64,000 nt of DNA from Pandoraea sp. PE-S2T-3 (GTDB taxonomy: Bacteria > Pseudomonadota > Gammaproteobacteria > Burkholderiales > Burkholderiaceae), in contig NZ_NGUQ01000014.1 in assembly GCF_002179965.1 (NCBI RefSeq), positions 372,001 through 436,000 on the forward strand, in the 5' to 3' direction. The translations under genes and the position numbers were made by a program. Numbering within the stretch: position 1 is the stretch's first letter; each line of letters begins with the position of its first letter. The notes under the pieces are model-generated. The model was not told the origin of the DNA. It saw only the letters and a program-made list of their open reading frames with translations, and did no database searches. Positions 1-8,354 of this stretch are shown one piece after another.

Positions 1-57
1 TGGCGGCGGGGGGGCGGGAGCGGTGCCCGCGCGAACGGCGTATCCTAGCACGGCCTT

Positions 58-867
58 TTGAGCCTTCTTTTGGCCAGTTCGGCCCTCACCCCCTCTCAAA
101 ACTATCAAGTGCACGACACGTCGACCACCCTCACTTCCCTCTTCTGGCATGACGACACACTGCGCAGTCGCCGCGTGAGCGGTGTTGTGCTGTCGGGTGT
201 CGTGGACGTGCCGGCGCCGCCCGAGCGGTTGGTCGCGGATTGGACGCGTGACATTGCGTCGCACATGGCATTGGCCGCCGGCGATGTCGAACCGATGCCG
301 CTCGCGCGGGCACGCATGCGTTGGCCGGACTATTCGCAATGCGTGCAGGCGGCGTATGACTGGACGGCGTCGCAAGGGCTGCCGGGTTTGCTGTCGGCGA
401 GCGATGTCGCGCTGATGGCGTGTCGCGGTGCGCGCTATCACCACGATGGCGAGCAGTACGGCGGCTTCGTGTTCTGCAATTTGTTCCTGAGCGATGACTG
501 CGGGCTGGACGTGCATTTCCCGTATGCCGGGAATGGTGGATACCGCATTCCCCTGACGCGCGGCACGATGCTGGTGTTCGACACCTGTCAGCCGCATGCT
601 GTCATCCGGCGAGATCACGACGGCTTTGATGAAGCCGATTTCGCGAACCCCGCGAACCCTTTGAATGCGCTGGACGACGTGCAGATGTTTCTCACGTGGG
701 AACTAGCGGTGGACGATAGCCGTGTCGTGCAGGCGCTAGGGATGGCCTTCGACGTGTTGCCGTCGAATTCGGCAATGCCGCAGGACGCGCAGGTTCTCGC
801 GAACGGCGCCGCCGCCGTGTTGTGCGCGAATTCCGGGCGATGGTTGCCGGTGTCGGATGCCGTGTAA
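58..867 (+). CDS. 2OG-Fe(II) oxygenase-like protein
   Basis: A 269-residue protein of unproven function. Residues 127-185 look like a double-stranded beta-helix iron/2-oxoglutarate site: an H-x-D pair inside HHDGEQYGG (H128, D130), a distal His in CQPHAV (H180) and Arg at 184/185. This spacing is that of prolyl-hydroxylase-like 2OG-Fe(II) enzymes, but I cannot name a substrate. No signal peptide or membrane segment is visible. The start is uncertain: it is TTG with no clear ribosome site, and an in-frame GTG at 109 is an alternative. It stands alone before azlC, with about 200 bases between them. Confidence 0.7.
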   Translation: MSLLLASSALTPSQNYQVHDTSTTLTSLFWHDDTLRSRRVSGVVLSGVVDVPAPPERLVADWTRDIASHMALAAGDVEPMPLARARMRWPDYSQCVQAAYDWTASQGLPGLLSASDVALMACRGARYHHDGEQYGGFVFCNLFLSDDCGLDVHFPYAGNGGYRIPLTRGTMLVFDTCQPHAVIRRDHDGFDEADFANPANPLNALDDVQMFLTWELAVDDSRVVQALGMAFDVLPSNSAMPQDAQVLANGAAAVLCANSGRWLPVSDAV

Positions 868-1069
868 GTGGATAGGCTGGTGAGCACCTAAGCAGGTCAT
901 TTCCCCCTGAAGTCCTCAATCGCAAGATCGTACAAGCCAGCCCCCTGTCGGCTGCGCTAGTCTTTCGCTCTCGCATTCCCACGCGACGGGTTCTAAAGAG
1001 AAGACTGCGTGTTCGATGTCACGACGCGACGTCGCGGTTGGCGTCGGCGTTTTTGTAGAAGGAAGTGTA

Positions 1070-1801
1070 ATGAGTGGCTTGTATTCGCCATCGGTCGCGG
1101 CGCAGGCGTCGCCGTTTCGCACCGAATTGGCACGAGGCATGCGCGCGGCGCTGCCGGTGATGGTCGGTTTTATCCCTTTCGCGTTGGTGCTCGGGGCGCA
1201 AGCCGCCCAGAAGGGCTTGAGCGCCATCGAAGTGCCCCTGATGACCGGCCTCAACTTCGCGGGCGGCTCCGAGTTCACGGCGATCCGCATCTGGACATCG
1301 CCGCCGCATATCGCGCTGATCATCGCCATGTCGCTGCTCGTGAATGCGCGACACATTCTGATGGGTGCGGCGCTCGCACCGCGTATGCGTCACGTGCCGT
1401 TGCGGCGTGCGCTTGCCGCTCTCTTCCTGATGTGCGACGAGAGCTGGGCCATGGCGTTGGCCGATGCCGACGCGCGCGGCAAGGAGCGCATCAGCTTCGG
1501 GTATTACGTCGGCGCCGCGATCAATCTATGGCTGACGTGGGTGGCGTTCACGGCACTCGGTGCGGTGCTGGGTCCGGTGTTGGGCGATATCGAGAAGTAC
1601 GGCTTCGACATGGCGTTCACGGCAGTGTTCGTCGTGCTGCTCAGGGGCATGTGGAAAGGCATGAAGGCCAGCCGCCCGTGGTTCGTGAGCCTGGTGGTGT
1701 CGGCGATCACTTATCTGTTCGTGCCGGGTGCTTGGTACGTTGCCGCGGGGACGTGTGCAGGCCTGCTTACGGCCGTCCTTCTGGAGAAGAAAGATGCTTG
1801 A
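1070..1801 (+). CDS. azlC: AzlC-type branched-chain amino acid exporter, large subunit
   Basis: A 243-residue polytopic membrane protein with the family's early segment (LARGMRAALPVMVGFIPFA) and several later hydrophobic helices. AzlC and AzlD together export branched-chain amino acids or analogues across the inner membrane. ATG at 1070 was chosen over an upstream in-frame ATG at 1016 because AGAAGGAAG sits about five bases before it and the family normally starts close to this point. The last 8 bases overlap azlD, so the two are translationally coupled. Substrate specificity is inferred from the family only. Confidence 0.9.
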   Translation: MSGLYSPSVAAQASPFRTELARGMRAALPVMVGFIPFALVLGAQAAQKGLSAIEVPLMTGLNFAGGSEFTAIRIWTSPPHIALIIAMSLLVNARHILMGAALAPRMRHVPLRRALAALFLMCDESWAMALADADARGKERISFGYYVGAAINLWLTWVAFTALGAVLGPVLGDIEKYGFDMAFTAVFVVLLRGMWKGMKASRPWFVSLVVSAITYLFVPGAWYVAAGTCAGLLTAVLLEKKDA

Positions 1802-2090
1802 TGCGATGACGGTCCTGACCATCGTGTTGATGGCCGCGTCGACCTATGCGACGCGTATTGTCGGCTTTGTAGCGCTGCGTGATCGCACGTTGAGCCCGCG
1901 TATGCGAGCGATTATGGAGAGCGTGCCCGGCTGCGTGCTGATCTCGGTGATTGCGCCGGCCTTCGTGTCGCGTAACCCGGCCGATTTGGTCGCGCTTGCG
2001 GTGACGTTGCTGGTGGCGACCCGGTTTTCGTTGTTGCCGACGGTGGTGATCAGCGTGGTGGTGACCGGGGTGTTGCGGCAGGTGATTTGA
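1794..2090 (+). CDS. azlD: AzlD-type branched-chain amino acid exporter, small subunit
   Basis: A 98-residue protein with about three hydrophobic helices and the AzlD-like segment ATRIVGFVALRDR near residue 20. It is the partner of AzlC in amino acid export. The start lies inside the 3' end of azlC (8-base overlap) with GGAGAAG just upstream. A longer reading frame opens at 1728, but it would add an atypical N-terminus encoded inside azlC. Confidence 0.9.
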   Translation: MLDAMTVLTIVLMAASTYATRIVGFVALRDRTLSPRMRAIMESVPGCVLISVIAPAFVSRNPADLVALAVTLLVATRFSLLPTVVISVVVTGVLRQVI

Positions 2091-2115
2091 TTTCGCTAAC
2101 TCGCGAGAGGTGCCT

Positions 2116-2625
2116 TTGACTTTGCTTACGTTGTCTCCGGGGGACTTGGACGGCCTGATCGTGCGGCCGCGCTGGCCTGCGCGTCAGGTGCATGTCGACG
2201 CACGGGCGCTGAGCAAGCTTCAGGCGATACAGCATGAATTACCGCCCGAGATCGCTTTGATTCTCACGAGGGGCTTCGAGCCGAAAGCTTCAAATCTCGG
2301 GTTCGCGCGGCGCCAGTTTCGTGCGCTGGGTATCGGTGTATTCCGCTTGCTCTACCCCACACGACACAACGAACTCGCCGATATCTTCGGCAGCAACGGA
2401 CATGATGTCGACGGCACACACGTCGACGTGTCTTTTCGTTTGCATGGTCGACGTGTGCGAATGCTGCCGTTAGGTGTTTTTACACCGCCTTCGTGGCAGC
2501 GGCGTCGTATGGCACGTTGTGCTTCGGCACTGACGTTGGTGAAGTCAGCGCTCGTCAGCCAAGGGTTTTCGATTCATCACAATGAGACGGAGAGTCTGCA
2601 AATTCATTGTGATTTGGTTAGCTAG
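2116..2625 (+). CDS. conserved hypothetical protein
   Basis: About 169 residues, not recognised. A central stretch with HDVDGTHVDVSF (H..G..H.D) faintly resembles the zinc-binding HxxGxAxD region of M15 peptidases such as D-Ala-D-Ala dipeptidases, but the spacing is one residue too long and no further catalytic residue is obvious, so no function is assigned. Start: TTG at 2116 has GAGAGG five bases upstream, whereas GTG at 2110 has none; either could be used. The stop overlaps the 3' end of the convergent LysR gene by 8 bases. Confidence 0.55.
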   Translation: MTLLTLSPGDLDGLIVRPRWPARQVHVDARALSKLQAIQHELPPEIALILTRGFEPKASNLGFARRQFRALGIGVFRLLYPTRHNELADIFGSNGHDVDGTHVDVSFRLHGRRVRMLPLGVFTPPSWQRRRMARCASALTLVKSALVSQGFSIHHNETESLQIHCDLVS

Positions 2626-3553
2626 TGCTGGTCACGCTTCGGACCGCATTCACGAAGGCATCCAGCGCCGGCGTCTGTTGTGTCTCCGCGCGCGTCACTA
2701 ATCCAACGGCTGGCATCGGCCAATCGTGCGACGCGTTCAGAATCGCAATGACACCGAGCTTCGCATATTGAAGCGCAATTGGCCGAGGAAGGAATGCAAG
2801 CCAATCGGTGTCTTGCAGCATCTGTAGGTTCGCAAGCACCGACACGCATTCGACCTTGGGCACCGGCACTGGCATCGCAGCGTCGGTGAAGAATTGTCTG
2901 ATCGATGTTCGCAACGGCGCATCGCCGCCCGGGAATATCCAATCGGCCGATGCCAACATGGCCGCCGTGATGGTCTTGCGCCGAGCGATCGGATGACCGC
3001 TTCGCGCGACGATGCAAACGCTCTCGTCAAACAGCGCCTCTCTGCGAAAGTGTGTCGCCGCTGTGCCGTCGCCCAGCCGGCAAATAACGCAATCGAGCTT
3101 GCCCTGCGAGAGCGCCCCCAGCATCCAGTCAAGCGATCCTTCATGAAACTCCGCCACCACGCGCGGGGCATCGTTTCCTAATTGCTGTAAGACCTTGCTC
3201 AACAGCGTGGGCATCGCGACCGGCATGATGCCGACGCGCACTTTGCCTAGCGCACCGTTGGCAATGAGCTCGAGATCGCTGCCGAGTTTCTGCATTTCGA
3301 CCAGCATGATGCGTGCCCGATCAATCACGATCTGGGTCGCCGCCGTCGGGCGCAAGCCACGTGGATGGCGCTCGAATAGTTGGGTGCCGAACAGCGTCTC
3401 CAATTCACGAAGCGATTTGCTCGCGGCGGGCTGCGTCATGTGAAGACGTGCCGCCGCGCGGTGAATGCTGAGCGTGTCCGCAAGCGTGACGAGCAACGCC
3501 AGATGCCGCGCCCGCAAGCGAGCGAGAAGATGTCCTTCTACGACTGATGGCAT
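2618..3553 (-). CDS. LysR-family transcriptional regulator
   Basis: A 311-residue LysR-type regulator. The winged helix-turn-helix is at about residues 19-78 (AAARLHMTQPAASKSLRELE) and the periplasmic-binding-like effector domain at about 105-305. It is divergent from the exported MBL-fold gene, so it may control that gene; this is the usual LysR arrangement but is inference here. The effector is unknown. Confidence 0.9.
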   Translation of the reverse strand: MPSVVEGHLLARLRARHLALLVTLADTLSIHRAAARLHMTQPAASKSLRELETLFGTQLFERHPRGLRPTAATQIVIDRARIMLVEMQKLGSDLELIANGALGKVRVGIMPVAMPTLLSKVLQQLGNDAPRVVAEFHEGSLDWMLGALSQGKLDCVICRLGDGTAATHFRREALFDESVCIVARSGHPIARRKTITAAMLASADWIFPGGDAPLRTSIRQFFTDAAMPVPVPKVECVSVLANLQMLQDTDWLAFLPRPIALQYAKLGVIAILNASHDWPMPAVGLVTRAETQQTPALDAFVNAVRSVTSTS

Positions 3554-3675
3554 GGAATACCCCGATACCGGGAAGTTATCAGCACCTGAAAAGAAAGCAT
3601 TACCGACGTACAGAAGCGCCGTGTAATGCTACCTACGCGAGATTTATCGATACCTCAAAACGACCGGAGACCCGT

Positions 3676-4677
3676 ATGAAGAACATGCTTCAAAAGTGTG
3701 GAGCGATCGTAACGTTGATATGTGCCGTTGGCTATGCGCCATTGAGCACGGCAGCGATGAAGGTGACGCTGCTCGGTACGGGTACGCCGATTCTGAACAT
3801 CGACCGGTTCGGGATCAGCGTGTTGGTCGAAGCGGGCTCGCAGAAACTGTTGTTCGATGCGGGACGTGGTGTCGCCATGCGCTTGCATCAACGGCAGGTT
3901 CCGCTTCGCGACATCTCCGCCGTCTTCATCAGCTTATTGAATTCGGACCATATCACCGGACTGCCCGATCTCTATGCGACGGCACCACTGCCGACCGATG
4001 ATGGACGTTTAAAAACGCCCATGCGTCTCTTTGGTCCGGCCGGGATAGAGAACGTCGCGCAAGGCATCGAACTCATGTTCAAGGATCAGAACCGGATGCG
4101 CATGCTGGAAGGTGAAGTAGTCGAACCGGCTACACACTTCACGACGACGCGGGTCGAGCCCGGGACCGTTTATGAAAAGGATGGGGTGAAGGTCACAGCC
4201 TTTTTGATCGAACACGGCCACGTCAAACCTGACTTCGGCTATCGCATCGAATACGACGGGCATGCGGTGGTCATTACCGATGACACGACGTATTCCGAAA
4301 ACCTCGTCGTGCATTCGAAGCACGCAGACCTTATGGTGCAGAGTGTCGCAATCGGTAGTCGCGCTTTGGAGCGCGCAGCACCGGATTACGTCAATCACTT
4401 CTATGGCTATCTCGCCAGCCCGGAGAATGCTGGTCGAATTCTCGCGGAAACTCAGCCGAAACTCGCGGTCTTTGCCCACATCTCGCTTTATAGCCAACCG
4501 GGCATCCCGCGAGCCACAGTGGATGAATTGCGCGAGCGCGTTCAGGCGGCCTATCGCGGGAATTTTGTTATCGGTGAAGATTTGATGAGCTTCTCCATCG
4601 ATGAGCGCGGCGTGACACAACTGCCCTACTCAGCGGAAATCCGGCACAAGGAGCCGGGCAGTCGCAACTTGCCGTAA
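3676..4677 (+). CDS. exported metallo-beta-lactamase-fold protein with degraded metal site
   Basis: 333 residues. Residues 1-27 form a signal peptide (basic start, hydrophobic core, STAA cleavage region). The fold begins with KVTLLGTGTP, as in RNase Z/arylsulfatase-type MBL hydrolases. The canonical HxHxDH motif reads SLLNSDH (residues 86-92): both leading His ligands are replaced, by L87 and N89, while D91 and H92 stay. The usual His-Glu of the I-H-E-V motif is Q222-S223. D203 and H268 remain. Zinc hydrolase activity is therefore doubtful. ATG 3676 was chosen because it gives the signal peptide and has CGGAGA five bases upstream; the frame opens further upstream at 3547. Confidence 0.85.
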   Translation: MKNMLQKCGAIVTLICAVGYAPLSTAAMKVTLLGTGTPILNIDRFGISVLVEAGSQKLLFDAGRGVAMRLHQRQVPLRDISAVFISLLNSDHITGLPDLYATAPLPTDDGRLKTPMRLFGPAGIENVAQGIELMFKDQNRMRMLEGEVVEPATHFTTTRVEPGTVYEKDGVKVTAFLIEHGHVKPDFGYRIEYDGHAVVITDDTTYSENLVVHSKHADLMVQSVAIGSRALERAAPDYVNHFYGYLASPENAGRILAETQPKLAVFAHISLYSQPGIPRATVDELRERVQAAYRGNFVIGEDLMSFSIDERGVTQLPYSAEIRHKEPGSRNLP

Positions 4678-4725
4678 TTTCACGAAGCTCGACGACATCG
4701 ATCGACGCTTCGTGGTGCGCTTATC

Positions 4726-6330
4726 TCAATGGGTCGAAGTGTTTTCCGGCCCATTTTGATTGGGCGAACTCTGACTACGCGCCTTAAGCCACGCAATCAA
4801 CTTCGCCGCCGGCATCGCTTTCGAGAAGAGCCAGCCTTGGCCGTATTCGACGCCCTTGCTCTTCAGGTACTCAACCTGAGCCTCGGTTTCGACACCTTCC
4901 GCCACGATGCCTAGGCCCAGTTCGTGTGCCATTTCAATGATGTGCGGCGCAACGACACTCGAAGCCGCCCCCTGTCCGATCGTGTCGACAAACGATTTGT
5001 CGATCTTCAGCACGTCGACGGTGAAGGATTGCAAGTAAGACAGACTGGAATAACCGGTGCCGAAGTCATCGATATACACAGGGTGACCGGCTTGCCGCAG
5101 CGCAGCGATGATCTTTCGTGCTGACTCGGCTTTGAGCAGACCGCGTTCGGTCGCCTCGATTCTGATTTGAGACGGATGGATGCCCGTGCCCGACAAACTC
5201 GTATTCAGCTTTTTAATAAACCGGTCGGTTTGTAAATCTTCGCCTGCCACATTGATCGACACATAGAACGATGGCTGCGCTCGCAGCAATTCCTGAAGCT
5301 CCCGGACCGTCTTCTCGAGCACGAGATCCGTCAGCGGCTGGATAAGGTCGTTCTCTTCGGCGACGGCAACAAAAATATCCGGCGGGATATTCTGGCCGTT
5401 CAAATTCCAGCGAACGAGTGCTTCGGAACCGACGCAAACGCCGTCTTCAAGGCGCACGATCGGTTGGTAGTGCACCTCGATGTACCGGCGTGCGATGGCC
5501 CATTCGAGCGTGGCGGGGAATGAGACTTGGCGGGAGATTCGCTTATACGAAAGCCAGCCGATCAGTCCGCCTACGGCTACCCCAATAGCGAGCCAGACCG
5601 CGAGCAGCCCCGTCCAGTTGGCGATCAGCCCACTGCGAGGCGCTTTGACGACGACGCCAATGGGTCGCGACGACGAGCGGGCGACCGCGTAATGCCATGT
5701 GTCGCTCTTGATCTTGCCGCCACGCCGCCACGCGTTGAGCATGTCGTCGCTGTCGGCGCCGTACGACATGGCGATGATGCTGTTGGTGTCGATGTTGACG
5801 GCCGCGATGGGACGCCGCGCCGGGTCGATGATGTCCACATACGATTGCGGATTGATCGACACGTAATTGCCGTCGCGCCCGAACTGAATGTCGTCGCGAA
5901 CGTCGCTGATGGGGTTGCGCTGCCGGAGCCAGATGAGATATCCGTCGTTACTGCGCCAACTCGGTGCCGGTAGCACGTAGTGTTTGTCGCGCACGTCGCC
6001 AAGCAACGGGGAACAAAGGTATTGCGAGTCGCCGTAGGCGCCCGCGTCCTGAACGTAGCCGTAGTTGAAGATGACGCGGGACGCTCGTGCAATGTAGGCG
6101 GGCGAACAGCGCGGCTCTATTCCCGAAGACAAGTCGGCGATGGCGGCGAATGCCTGATAAGTGACCTGCTCGGCGCGCATGACCGCTTTCGCGGCAAACT
6201 GCTGGAGGTCTTCCTGCTCACGCTTTTGCGCGTCTTCACGCGCAATGTAGATGCTGGTCAGCACTGGCAGGACCGTGCCGACACAACCGAGCGCGATGGA
6301 CGCCGAAATGAGCGACAGTCGTCTGAACAT
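4726..6330 (-). CDS. CSS-domain EAL cyclic-di-GMP phosphodiesterase
   Basis: 534 residues. An N-terminal membrane helix (8-28) is followed by a periplasmic CSS-like domain with Cys75 and Cys106 (both C-S-P rather than C-S-S), a second helix (241-262) and a cytoplasmic EAL domain (about 275-520). EALVRW (303-308), N360, E394, DDFGTGYS (421-428) and KIDK (442-445) indicate an intact active site that hydrolyses c-di-GMP to pGpG. In the CSS/PdeC family, periplasmic disulfide state controls activity; that is known for the family and inferred here. It adjoins the left end of the tRNA-Cys island. Confidence 0.92.
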   Translation of the reverse strand: MFRRLSLISASIALGCVGTVLPVLTSIYIAREDAQKREQEDLQQFAAKAVMRAEQVTYQAFAAIADLSSGIEPRCSPAYIARASRVIFNYGYVQDAGAYGDSQYLCSPLLGDVRDKHYVLPAPSWRSNDGYLIWLRQRNPISDVRDDIQFGRDGNYVSINPQSYVDIIDPARRPIAAVNIDTNSIIAMSYGADSDDMLNAWRRGGKIKSDTWHYAVARSSSRPIGVVVKAPRSGLIANWTGLLAVWLAIGVAVGGLIGWLSYKRISRQVSFPATLEWAIARRYIEVHYQPIVRLEDGVCVGSEALVRWNLNGQNIPPDIFVAVAEENDLIQPLTDLVLEKTVRELQELLRAQPSFYVSINVAGEDLQTDRFIKKLNTSLSGTGIHPSQIRIEATERGLLKAESARKIIAALRQAGHPVYIDDFGTGYSSLSYLQSFTVDVLKIDKSFVDTIGQGAASSVVAPHIIEMAHELGLGIVAEGVETEAQVEYLKSKGVEYGQGWLFSKAMPAAKLIAWLKARSQSSPNQNGPENTSTH

Positions 6331-6512
6331 TCTGCAAGCCTCCCCCGAGATTCACACACCACCAGAAGCGGTATTCCCTCGAACGGCGACAAGGGTCAGG
6401 ATGCCTGCTGCGACCCATGACTTGGTCGCATACTAGCTGAAATTTGATAGGGGTGGGATTGCCGGATGTGGCGGGGAAATATTGCGGGAACGGAAACGGG
6501 CGCAGCAAAAGA

Positions 6513-6538
6513 AAAAGCCCTGACAAGTCAGGGCTTTT
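6513..6538 (-). terminator. duplicated tRNA-Cys terminator hairpin
   Basis: An inverted repeat around AAGCCCTGAC / GTCAGGGCTT, followed on the minus strand by a T-run. It is a copy of the hairpin at 13180-13205. Confidence 0.75.
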
Positions 6539-6544
6539 GAATTT

Positions 6545-6594
6545 TGGAGGCGGGAGTCGGAATCGAACCGGCGTTCACGGCTTTGCAGGCCGCT
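6545..6594 (-). pseudogene. partial tRNA-Cys (3' half), remnant at attL
   Basis: 50 bases identical to the 3' part of the tRNA-Cys at 13212-13285, including CCA, T arm, variable loop and the anticodon strand. The 5' acceptor strand and D arm are absent, so it cannot fold into a tRNA. It marks the attachment site. Confidence 0.9.
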
Positions 6595-6646
6595 TAACAT
6601 CGTTTATATTCAATTTGTTATTTTCCGCACCACCCTTCCCGCCACC

Positions 6647-7549
6647 TCACTCAATAGTTTTCACCCAACTACTTCCGTTGTGATTCTCGATGACTTTCAC
6701 CACTCGGGATCGACGGCAGGTGTGATGAAACGCATGGTGCACCGACAGGACCAGATCTTGAAGATCCGGGTCAGATTCCAGACGTGTAATCTTCAAACCC
6801 AATGCTTCACAGACGTCAAAGTGAATGTGGCGACCGTGCTCTTTGTGCTCATCGTGGTTCGACAGTTTCTCGCTGATCGTCTGCGCCTTCTGCGCTGCAT
6901 CAGCGTCACCAGCAAACATGCCGGACGTGAGCCAGCTTTGCACAATCTGCTTAGACATGTCTCTTGAGCGACGGCAGCTATCCAAAAACGTTGGGTGATA
7001 CTTCCCTACGATCGTCTGCCACAACGGAATGCTAGCCGGGTTTTCCTGCACCATCCGAACCGCTCGATCAAATTCCTCAAGGACCGCCGGGGCAGAAATT
7101 CCGTTTAGGTGCGGGTCAATTGGCCCCAAGCTGGACTGCTTGCCCAAGACGATGGACTGTGCGGAGCAGGCGATCATTGTGCCCGCAGACATGGCGATCT
7201 GCGGAACGATGACTCGGATGTCAGTACCAAACTGTTCGCGCAAATAGAACACGATTGACTCGGCGGCCGCGATATTCCCACCCGGCGTGTGCAAAATGAG
7301 ATCTAACCCGTTCGGTCGGTGCAACTTGTGAACGGCGGTCATGAACCCGCCCTTGTCGTCGTCGTCGATCTCAATTCCACTTGGGCGGGCCTCTAACGTA
7401 AGCCACCCCGAGTAGTAGGCAATCACGTTCCGGCCGGTATGCTCTGACAAGGCAAGCATGTACTTGTTTCGAACATATCCCGCCGCGTCCTCTATTCCCC
7501 CTGCCTCGGCGGAAGCAATCTCGTCTGAAATCTCAGACCAATTTGGCAT
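6647..7549 (-). CDS. SDH-type (ClpP-fold) serine protease
   Basis: 300 residues with the crotonase/ClpP-like fold of the serine dehydrogenase proteinase (SDH_sah) family. Key pieces are LILHTPGG (84-91, oxyanion region), AMSAGTMIA (119-127) with probable nucleophile S121, and SSLGPIDPHL (139-148). There is no signal peptide, so it is probably cytoplasmic; family members are membrane-associated or soluble peptidases of poorly known role. ATG 7549 has GGGGAG upstream; an in-frame GTG at 7597 lies inside a palindrome and is less likely. First gene inside the island, probably cargo rather than phage structural. Confidence 0.85.
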   Translation of the reverse strand: MPNWSEISDEIASAEAGGIEDAAGYVRNKYMLALSEHTGRNVIAYYSGWLTLEARPSGIEIDDDDKGGFMTAVHKLHRPNGLDLILHTPGGNIAAAESIVFYLREQFGTDIRVIVPQIAMSAGTMIACSAQSIVLGKQSSLGPIDPHLNGISAPAVLEEFDRAVRMVQENPASIPLWQTIVGKYHPTFLDSCRRSRDMSKQIVQSWLTSGMFAGDADAAQKAQTISEKLSNHDEHKEHGRHIHFDVCEALGLKITRLESDPDLQDLVLSVHHAFHHTCRRSRVVKVIENHNGSSWVKTIE

Positions 7550-7570
7550 ACTAAATGTCTCCCCGAAAAG

Positions 7571-7601
7571 ACTAGTGGCCGGCAAAGAGCCGGCCACTAG
7601 T
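7571..7601. terminator. 13-bp perfect stem-loop between two minus-strand genes
   Basis: ACTAGTGGCCGGC, a 5-base AAAGA loop and the exact complement. On the minus strand it lies between the stop of the 64-residue gene and the start of the SDH-type protease gene, followed only by a short CTTTTC. It could be a weak terminator or attenuator, or an operator. Confidence 0.6.
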
Positions 7602-7655
7602 CCGCATTCATTCGATTTGTTTTGACTGCATCCCGACCGAACGACCGGGTTAACG

Positions 7656-7850
7656 TCACCGAGTGTGATTGCTATACGTCACACGAACCGATTCGTCATA
7701 CATCGACACGATCTTAAATTGCTGTGCCTGTGCCGCACCCGCAGCAAGGGCACTGGCCGACGGCGTGAAGAATTCCTTATAGACGGCGACCCGCTGATCC
7801 AATCCCTGAGGGCCAACCTCAAGCGACGGTGCGCGACCGAAAGCGTCCAT
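7656..7850 (-). CDS. small hypothetical protein
   Basis: 64 residues, unrecognised. Support for a real gene is the strong ribosome site AAGGAG six bases before the ATG. The middle is Ala-rich (residues 32-43), with no membrane helix or Cys. It precedes the SDH-type protease on the same strand, with a stem-loop between them, and may be co-transcribed. Confidence 0.6.
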   Translation of the reverse strand: MDAFGRAPSLEVGPQGLDQRVAVYKEFFTPSASALAAGAAQAQQFKIVSMYDESVRVTYSNHTR

Positions 7851-8334
7851 AACAGCTCCTTGGCATGAAAAAAGAACATTCGGCGCTCAACTTGGAGCCA
7901 CCGCCCGAGACGTACGTGAAGATTCCAGCACTCAGAACCCTGCACTGGACACGACGTTAATAATAGTTGTGCGCCCGAATCTATCGATTAGCCAATATGT
8001 TGTCAAATAGCCTTGCGCTATTGCGATATTGAAAAACAACGCACATTGTGCGGCCGTTTTCGTTGGGACAGGCGCATTCCGTCGTTGTTTCAGACAAAGT
8101 GACTTTGTGCGGCGTAGAGTCTAGAGTTTTTACTCTAATCGACCAGAATTTGGTGTTTTCCCTTGTGCAAACAACCATACCGGCACCGCTGGTGCCCCCT
8201 CCCCGCCAACTGCTGGAGACACAAGCATCTCGGGTCGAGCGGCAGTACGCAGCGTGTCCCTTGGGTTCTCATATCGTCACTTACCCGCTCGGCACAAGAC
8301 TCAACACTTGACGCACCGAAGGGTTGAGGCAATA
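7851..8334. other. AT-richer intergenic stretch in the island
   Basis: About 480 bases with no confident gene. It holds two short perfect inverted repeats, CGCAC-ATT-GTGCG (8040-8052) and GGCACC-GCT-GGTGCC (8182-8196), and one weak minus-strand reading frame listed separately. It divides the minus-strand protease side from the plus-strand SOS-box gene, so it should contain divergent promoters. Confidence 0.5.
7981..8178 (-). CDS. possible small protein (weak)
   Basis: A 65-codon frame with two closely spaced Cys residues and no match I recognise. There is no good ribosome site; a G-rich stretch lies about 19 bases before the ATG. Listed only because the stretch otherwise lacks genes. Confidence 0.2.
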   Translation of the reverse strand: MVVCTRENTKFWSIRVKTLDSTPHKVTLSETTTECACPNENGRTMCVVFQYRNSARLFDNILANR

Positions 8335-8338
8335 TACT
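8308..8338 (+). promoter_or_regulatory. sigma-70-like promoter of the SOS-box gene
   Basis: TTGACG (8308-8313), 19-bp spacer, TATACT (8333-8338). The -10 overlaps the LexA-like box. It sits directly before the gene at 8352. Confidence 0.55.
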
Positions 8339-8354
8339 GTACAAAACAACAGTG
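8335..8354. promoter_or_regulatory. LexA (SOS) box
   Basis: TACTGT-N8-ACAGTG with an A-rich centre matches the proteobacterial LexA consensus CTGT-N8-ACAG plus flanking TA and T. It overlaps the -10 box and the putative GTG start, an ideal position for repression until DNA damage. Confidence 0.7.

Larger units (their letters stand above)
6497..6594. repeat. left 98-bp direct repeat (attL)
   Basis: Identical base for base to 13164-13261. It contains the tRNA terminator hairpin and the 3' 50 bases of tRNA-Cys, up to and including the anticodon. The match ends at 6594, where the sequence changes from tRNA to island (TAACAT instead of GCATGA). Confidence 0.93.

Noticed and set aside
868-1069. 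Possible riboswitch before azlC
   Set aside because: I could not build a consistent conserved fold; no known class recognised.
7581-7597. GTG 7597 as start of the SDH-type protease
   Set aside because: It lies within the palindrome and has no ribosome site; ATG 7549 has GGGGAG and the family-like start.
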